Part shown: positions 58,850-64,000 of the stretch, piece by piece
Numbering within the stretch: position 1 is the first letter of the stretch
Layout: every line of letters begins with the position of its first letter
NCBI GenBank assembly: GCA_963752815.1
Contig: CAVVZI010000015.1
Coordinates: 124,001 to 188,000, forward strand
Source of the DNA: Sva-07 sp963752815
GTDB taxonomy: Bacteria > Actinomycetota > Acidimicrobiia > Acidimicrobiales > Ilumatobacteraceae
Direction of reading: 5' to 3'
DNA: 64,000 nucleotides
The notes under the pieces: model-generated
The model's database searches: none
Seen by the model: the letters and a program-made list of their open reading frames with translations, nothing else
Told to the model about the DNA's origin: nothing
Translations under genes and position numbers: made by a program

Positions 58850-60944
58850 GTGGCCCCTGCCGAGCCGACTCCGTCCGGGACGGTCGATCCTGGCGTGCCA
58901 TCACTCGATGGCCTCGGTGATCCGGTCCTCGCGATCACGAGCGATGGCACCCTCCTGTACGCGAATGCGGTGGCCGGGCGATGTACTCGACTGGGATCCG
59001 GGCGACCTCGTCGGCACCTCGGTGCTCGATCTCGTCCATCCGTCCGATCTGGCGCTCGCCGAGGCGGCGCTCGAGACCGTCGGCACGAAGCCCTTCGGCG
59101 ACCTGATCACGCTCCGCGCCCGGACCGGCCGTGGCGCCTGGGTCTATCTCGAGGTCCGTGGCGCCCAGGCGCAGCCGACCGATGGCGCCGACGGTGCCGA
59201 TCCTCCGATCATGATCGTCGCACGCGACGTCACCCACCGGCACCGTCTCGACTTCGACCAGGGCGACACCGGCGTGCTCCGTGCGGTGATGGCGAACATG
59301 CACGGGATGGTCGTGCTCGCCGACGAGACGGGCGCGATCCGTTCGATCAACGGGGCGGTCACCCGTCTGCTCGGCTACGACCCCGAGCTGATCCGCGGTC
59401 GGTCGATCCTCGACTACCTGCATCCGCAGGACCGCCAGCACGTGCTCGACGCCGTCAGAGCGGTGCCTCCGCACGGCTCGGTCACTCTCGACGCCCGCTT
59501 CATGGCCGCCGACCACAGCGGTCCGGGCGACGAGGTCACCTGCGAGTTCACGGTGAACAACCTGCTCGACGACCCGGTCGTGCACAGCTACGTGATCAGT
59601 GCCCAGATCGCCACGGCCCTCGCCGACGCCCGCAACCGGGTGAACTTCCTCGCCGAGCACGACAGCCGCACCGGCCTGCTCAACCGTGACGGCTTCCTGC
59701 GCCATGCCGAGGCCTTGGTCGCCCAGGGCGGCGGGCTCGGCATCCTGGTCGTCGACATCGTCCACTTCCGATCGATCAACGAGTTGTACGGCGAGCCGAC
59801 CGGCGACGCGGTGCTCACCGCGATCGCCGAACGGATCGACAGGATCCGCTGGCCCGACCTGATCACCGCCCGCTTCGGCGGCGACGAGTTCGTGCTCGCG
59901 GTCCGGGCGTCGAACCAGTCATCACTGGAGGCACTCCGCGACCGGGTGAAGCGCGACGTGTCGCAGCCGTTCATGATCGGCGATCAGGAAGTGAACTTCC
60001 GGATCCGCACCGCCAGCGCCTTCGACGCGCATCCCGAAGTGCTCGACTCGCTGCTCGTGAGTGCGAGCAACGATCTGATGGCCGCGAAGCGTTTCTCCGT
60101 CGCCGAGACGTCCGGGATCTCGGTCGACGCGATCAACGAACGGCGCCGTCAGCTCGACCAGCTGCGAGCGGCGCTGGCCAACGGTGAGATCCGGCCGTTC
60201 TACCAGCCGATCGTCGATCCCGCCGGCGAGATCATCGCCGTCGAGGCGCTCGTGCGCTGGGTGCATCCGGTGCGCGGCGTGCTCGGGGTCAGCGAGATCC
60301 TGCCGCTGGCGCAGATGGCGGGTCTGGCCGAGGCGGTCGACGACCGCGTGCTCGACATGGCGCTCGACTTCGCCGTACGGCTCACCGAGGCCGGGTACGG
60401 CGACACCGAGGTGCACATCAACATCGACCCGAAGGTGATCGCCCAGCCGTCGTTCGGCGTGTCGTTCCTCGAGCGTTGCCGGCGCGCCGGCGCGAACCCG
60501 GCGCAGGTGGTGGTGGAGATCACCGAGAACGACCTCCTCGCCCCTGGTGCGGCGTCACTCGCCAACATGCAGAAGCTGCGCTTCGCCGGCGTCCACGTGT
60601 CGATCGACGACTTCGGAACCGGCTACTCCAGCCTCGCCCACCTGCTCGAGCTGCCCGTCGACGGCGTGAAGATCGACCGCCGGTTCGTGGCGGGCATCGA
60701 CGTCGACCCGGCGGCGACGAACCTCACGACGGCGATCATCGGGCTCAGCGACAGCCTGCGTCTCGGCTGCGTCGCCGAAGGCGTCGAGCAGCCGTACCAG
60801 CGCGACCGTCTGATCGAGCTCGGCTGTACCGCCCTCCAGGGCTGGTTGTTCTCACCGGCGGTGTCGGCCGAGGAGGCACTGGCGATGATGCCGCGCATCG
60901 TCCTGACCGAACACGTTCAGACGTTCCAGCGCGTCCCCCGGTAG
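58850..60944 (+). CDS. PAS-PAS-GGDEF-EAL cyclic-di-GMP signalling protein (one frame break)
   Basis: Predicted to make and/or break cyclic di-GMP in response to a PAS ligand. GTG 58850 gives about 697 residues. The first PAS domain spans about residues 20-125 (LGDPVLAITSDGTLLYANAV, LVHPSDLALAEAAL); a second starts near 145 (MHGMVVLADETGAIRSINGA). The GGDEF motif is intact as RFGGDEF, and the EAL motif as VEALVRW, with DDFGTGYSSL and EGVEQPY for metal and catalysis. Both activities are possible. An extra G near 58977 breaks the frame. No membrane helix is seen. It interrupts the truA-rplM housekeeping run on the opposite strand. Confidence 0.9.
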
Positions 60945-61740
60945 TCCACGTCCCACAGCACCAGTCCGTGGGGCGGTGCGACCGGGCCCGCCGCGGCACG
61001 ATCGAGCGCCTGCAACGTTGCCGCCATGCCGGTCGTCGAACGGCGACCGCGACCGACGTCGACGAGCGTGCCGACGATGCTGCGCACCATCTGGTGACAG
61101 AACGACGAGGCGGCGATCTCGAATCGTGTGAGCGGGCCGAGATGCGTGTCGACGACGCTCCATTCCGCCGTCGTGAGGCGACGAACGAGACTCACGTCAG
61201 GTCCGGGCCGGCGGCAGAACGACGAGAAGTCGTGCTCGCCGACCAGGGCGCCGGCCGCGTCGTTCATCGCGTCGAGATCGAGCGGGTCGGGTACGTGCCA
61301 GGAGGTGCGCGCGACCAGCGGGTTCGGGTCGGGGTGGTTCCAGACGTCGTAGTGGTAGCAGCGTGACGTCGCCGAGAACCGCGCCGAGAATTCGGGGTCG
61401 GCCCACTCCACCGAGCGGACGGCGATCTCGGGACCGCACAGACCGTTGACGCTGCGCTGCAGCCGCCGCAGATCGGTGTCGTCCGGGAGCAGACCGGAAA
61501 CGACCTGGCCCCACCCGTGGACGCCGGCGTCGGTACGCCCGGCGCCCGTGAGCTCGACGGGGACGCGCACGACGCGCGACACCGCGGCGGTGAGTTCACC
61601 CATCACGGTGCGCTGGCCCGCACTGATGGCGAACCCGCGGAAATCCGTCCCGTCGTAGGCGACGGTCAGCCGCACATTGCGCACGGCTGGTGGAGAGGAA
61701 CGCGCCGCCGATGGTTCGGACGCTCGGCCGACCTCACTCA
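60917..61740 (-). CDS. truA: tRNA pseudouridine(38-40) synthase
   Basis: Modifies uridines 38-40 of the tRNA anticodon arm. ATG 61740 gives 274 residues. VAYDGTDFRGFAISAGQRTV and the catalytic Asp in GAGRTDAGVHGWGQVVS are clear; SYCYHYDVWNHP-like contacts (RCYHYDVWNHP), SFCHQMVRSIVGTLVDVGRG and the C-terminal WDVDYRG complete the enzyme. As assembled, rplQ runs into this gene in the same frame without a stop, which is discussed separately. It ends beneath the GGDEF-EAL gene's last codons (28-base convergent overlap). Confidence 0.94.
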
Positions 61741-61777
61741 TCACGATGCGACGTGACGTGAGGCCGAGCCAATCGTT

Positions 61778-62146
61778 CAAGACCAGTTCGATGCGCGCCA
61801 TCTGGGCGTTGTCGCCCGAGCGCGGACCCATCTTCAGGATCCGGGTGTAGCCACCGTTGCGCTCGGTGTAGCGAGGAGCGACCTCGTGGACGAGCTTGTA
61901 GGTCATCTCCTGGTCACCGAGGAAACCCTGGATCTGGCGGATGCGGTGAACCTGCATCGGGCCGGCTTCCTGGGCCTTCTTGGCCTTGGTGATCAGCTTC
62001 TCGGCGATCGGGCGCAGGTGCTTGGCCTTGGCCTCGGTGGTGGTGATCGCCTCGGCGGCGAACAGCGACGCGGCGAGGTTGGCCATCATGAGGCGCTGGT
62101 GCGCGGCGGAGTGGCCGAATCGGTTGGAGCGGCGTGGCGTGGGCAT
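61778..62146 (-). CDS. rplQ: 50S ribosomal protein L17 (3' end unclear)
   Basis: Large-subunit protein encoded after rpoA. ATG 62146 begins MPTPRRSNRFGHSAAHQRLM; ITTTEAKAKHLRPIAEKLIT and GGYTRILKMGPRSGDNAQMA are standard. L17 normally ends RIELV; that residue is encoded at 61783-61781. The assembled sequence continues as LNDWLGL into truA without a stop. Removing one of two T residues (61779-61780) would give a stop straight after Val, so I place the end there. The boundary is therefore provisional. Confidence 0.9.
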
Positions 62147-62167
62147 GGTTCAGTCGTCTTTCGTTGT

Positions 62168-63100
62168 TCAGCCGCGAAGGGTCAGGCCGCGCTCGTCGAG
62201 CTTGGCCTTGACCTCGTCGAGGCTCTTCTGGCCGAAGTTCGTGATGTTCAAGAGGTCGTCTTCGGTCTTGGTGAGCAGCTCGCCGACGGTGTTGACCTGG
62301 GCGCGCTTCAAGCAGTTGTTGGGACGCTCCGACAGGTCGAGCTCCTCGATCGGGAGGTCGAGGTCGGGCGAGCTGACGGTGGCGTCGACGACGTCGCCGA
62401 GCTCGAGGCCCTTGGGCTCGTCTGACATCGTGGCGACGAGGTCGACCAGCGACCGCAGCGTGGCGCCGGCCGAGGCCAGTGCGTCGCTCGGCGTGATCGA
62501 ACCGTCGGTCTCGATCTCGAGGACGAGGCGGTCGTAGTTGGTGGCCTGCTCGACGCGGGTCGGCTCGACCTGGAACGACACCCGGCGGACCGGGCTGAAG
62601 ATCGCGTCGACCGGGATGACCCCGATGGTGCGGTTGTCGTCGTCGCGGTTGCTCGACAGGTAGCCACGGCCCTGCTCGACCGTGAGGTCGATGGCCAGGC
62701 GGCCCTTGCCGTTGACCGTGGCGATGTGGAGATCCTTGTTGAGGATCTCGACGTCGGCCGGGCACTCGATGTCGGCGGCCGTGACGTCGGCCGGGCCACG
62801 AGCGTCGAGGCGCAGCGTGACCGCCTCCTCGGCGAACGACGTGAGCACGATGTCCTTGAGGTTCAAGATGATGTCGGTGACATCTTCGGCGACACCGTTG
62901 ATCGTGTCGAATTCGTGGAGCGAGTCGTCGAAGCGGACCATCGTGATGGCGGCGCCGGGGATCGACGAGAGCAGGGTGCGCCGCAGCGAGTTGCCGAGCG
63001 TGTGGCCGAAGCCGGGCTCGAGCGGACCGACCGCGAAACGCTGACGGTTGTTCGACTCCTCACCGAGAGCTTCGATGGTGGGGCGCTGCATGACGAGCAT
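62168..63100 (-). CDS. rpoA: DNA-directed RNA polymerase alpha subunit
   Basis: Assembles the polymerase core and contacts activators. ATG 63100 gives 310 residues. The N-terminal domain has FAVGPLEPGFGHTLGNSLRR and TLLSSIPGAAITMVRFDDSL; the C-terminal domain has LDLSERPNNCLKRAQVNTVG and LLNITNFGQKSLDEVKAKL. ATG 63091 (MQRPTIEALG) is an alternative start. It lies between rpsD and rplQ as in other bacteria. The frame is intact. Confidence 0.98.
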   Translation of the reverse strand: MLVMQRPTIEALGEESNNRQRFAVGPLEPGFGHTLGNSLRRTLLSSIPGAAITMVRFDDSLHEFDTINGVAEDVTDIILNLKDIVLTSFAEEAVTLRLDARGPADVTAADIECPADVEILNKDLHIATVNGKGRLAIDLTVEQGRGYLSSNRDDDNRTIGVIPVDAIFSPVRRVSFQVEPTRVEQATNYDRLVLEIETDGSITPSDALASAGATLRSLVDLVATMSDEPKGLELGDVVDATVSSPDLDLPIEELDLSERPNNCLKRAQVNTVGELLTKTEDDLLNITNFGQKSLDEVKAKLDERGLTLRG

Positions 63101-63134
63101 TGGTGCCAGGACCTTTCAGACTTTGTGTTTCGAA

Positions 63135-63752
63135 TTACTTCGAGTACAGCTCAACGATGAGCGACTCGCGAACGGGCACATCGATGTGCTCGCGCTCGGG
63201 AAGATTGCGCACCGTGACCTGCTTGCCACCATCGCCGGCTTCGAGCCAGCCGACGAGCGAGCGGTCGAGCGTGTCGATGTTGTGCTGGACGACGATCATC
63301 TTCTGGGCCTTCGGCGACAGCGAGACGACCTGGCCCTTCTTGCAGCGGAAGCTGGCGATGTCGACGCGCTTGCCGTCGACCGAGATGAGGCCGTGGTTCA
63401 CGAACTGGCGGGCCTGCGGACGGCTGGATGCCCAACCGGCGCGGTACACGACGTTGTCGAGGCGCTGCTCGAGGAGGCGCAGCAGGATCTCACCCGTCGG
63501 CCCGGGGAGGCGGATGGCCTCTTCGTACGTCTTGTGGAACTGCTTTTCGAGCACGCCGTAGATGTACTTCGCCTTCTGCTTCTCCTGCATCTGGGCGAGG
63601 TACTCGCTGCCGGCGTTGCGGCGACGGGTGCGGCCGTGCTGGCCGGGCGGGAACGGGCGACGATCGAGTGCCTTGCGGCCCTTTTCGTTCTCGAAGATGT
63701 TGGTGCCGAGGCGACGCGAGATGCGCACCTTCGGTCCGGTGTAACGAGCCAT
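63135..63752 (-). CDS. rpsD: 30S ribosomal protein S4
   Basis: Primary 16S rRNA-binding protein and part of the mRNA entry site. ATG 63752 gives 205 residues. ARYTGPKVRISRRLGTNIF lacks the zinc-binding cysteines that some S4 proteins have. PPGQHGRTRRRNAGSEYLAQ and the S4 RNA-binding domain (RLDNVVYRAGWASSRPQARQ, FVNHGLISVDGKRVDIAS) are clear. It follows rpsK by 13 bases. The frame is intact. Confidence 0.98.
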   Translation of the reverse strand: MARYTGPKVRISRRLGTNIFENEKGRKALDRRPFPPGQHGRTRRRNAGSEYLAQMQEKQKAKYIYGVLEKQFHKTYEEAIRLPGPTGEILLRLLEQRLDNVVYRAGWASSRPQARQFVNHGLISVDGKRVDIASFRCKKGQVVSLSPKAQKMIVVQHNIDTLDRSLVGWLEAGDGGKQVTVRNLPEREHIDVPVRESLIVELYSK

Positions 63753-63765
63753 GATTCTGTGTTCC

Positions 63766-64000
63766 TTATCCGCGACGGCGCTTGGGTTGACGGCAACCGT
63801 TGTGCGGTACCGGGGTGACGTCCTTGATCGAGGTGACCTCGATGCCCGTCTGCTGGATCGAGCGGACGGCGGTGTCGCGGCCCGAACCCGGGCCCTTGAC
63901 CTGAACTTCGGCGCGCTTGAGACCATGCTCCATGGCCGCGCGGCCGGCCTTCTCGGCGGCGAGCTGGGCGGCGAACGGGGTGCTCTTGCGGCTGCCCTTG
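63766..64000 (-). CDS. rpsK: 30S ribosomal protein S11, 5' end outside window
   Basis: Platform protein of the small subunit. The visible 77 codons read STPFAAQLAAEKAGRAAMEH, then VKGPGSGRDTAVRSIQQTGI, DVTPVPHNGCRQPKRRRG and TAA at 63768-63766. This is the C-terminal part of S11; the first 50 or so residues lie past the window edge. Gene order rpsK-rpsD-rpoA-rplQ is the usual alpha operon. Confidence 0.96.
   Translation of the reverse strand, partial: KGSRKSTPFAAQLAAEKAGRAAMEHGLKRAEVQVKGPGSGRDTAVRSIQQTGIEVTSIKDVTPVPHNGCRQPKRRRG

Overview
The window is 64 kb of very GC-rich DNA with short intergenic gaps, many 4-base GTGA/ATGA gene overlaps, GTG and TTG starts, and a housekeeping order typical of Actinobacteria (rpsK-rpsD-rpoA-rplQ-truA, rplM-rpsI-glmM-glmS-acpS, alr-tsaE-tsaB-rimI-tsaD, groES-groEL with a CIRCE operator). 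With the mycofactocin genes, NDMA-type alcohol dehydrogenases and secreted proteins bearing tandem repeats, this points to an actinobacterium, probably class Acidimicrobiia (Ilumatobacter-like). That placement is inference from gene content. About 30 single-base frame breaks, several in essential genes (cysS, valS, dusB, tsaE, glmS), look like assembly or sequencing indels, so I annotate the broken genes as single CDSs.

Layout. 1-7 kb: an acyltransferase and cysS (minus), then valS, an L,D-transpeptidase and an LCP cell-wall ligase (plus). 7-11.4 kb: a minus-strand group of two mycofactocin-type zinc alcohol dehydrogenases followed by a MoxR ATPase and a VWA protein. 11.4-15 kb: a conserved unknown gene and a very large M16 lipoprotein peptidase. 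15-19 kb: assimilatory sulfur genes (sirC divergent from cysH, sulfite reductase and cobA). 19.2-23.3 kb: mycofactocin mftA-mftB-mftC, then plsY and a mycofactocin-type OYE/FadH oxidoreductase. 23.3-40.7 kb is accessory: a cyclase/ATPase/TPR regulator, a methyltransferase coupled to an MpaB-type oxygenase, an ECF sigma factor coupled to a double-VOC protein, a repeat-bearing metalloprotease, a dienelactone hydrolase with a phosphotransferase, an NlpC/P60 endopeptidase, guaA, an aromatic amino acid decarboxylase, a CoA-type NUDIX hydrolase and small proteins. 40.8-64 kb: a mostly minus-strand housekeeping block from groESL to the partial rpsK, interrupted by an acyl-CoA ligase and by a plus-strand PAS-GGDEF-EAL gene between truA and rplM.

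How the genes fit together. CysH and sulfite reductase reduce activated sulfate to sulfide, and CobA with SirC make the siroheme that the reductase needs. MftB and MftC process the MftA peptide toward the redox cofactor that NDMA-dependent alcohol dehydrogenases are thought to use. Two such enzymes lie 8-10 kb away, beside a MoxR/VWA pair that may help mature them. GlmM and an unusually large GlmS-like protein feed UDP-GlcNAc synthesis, with Alr, the transpeptidase, LCP and NlpC proteins acting on the cell wall.

Non-coding structure. The window holds two copies of a 52-bp palindrome family with compensated differences, four copies of a Shine-Dalgarno-containing inverted repeat downstream of tsaD, paired TAGACGTC boxes in a divergent promoter region, a perfect and a degenerate CIRCE element at groES, a CRP-like dyad upstream of the NlpC gene, and several terminator-like hairpins. 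I saw no tRNA, rRNA, CRISPR array, insertion sequence or phage gene.
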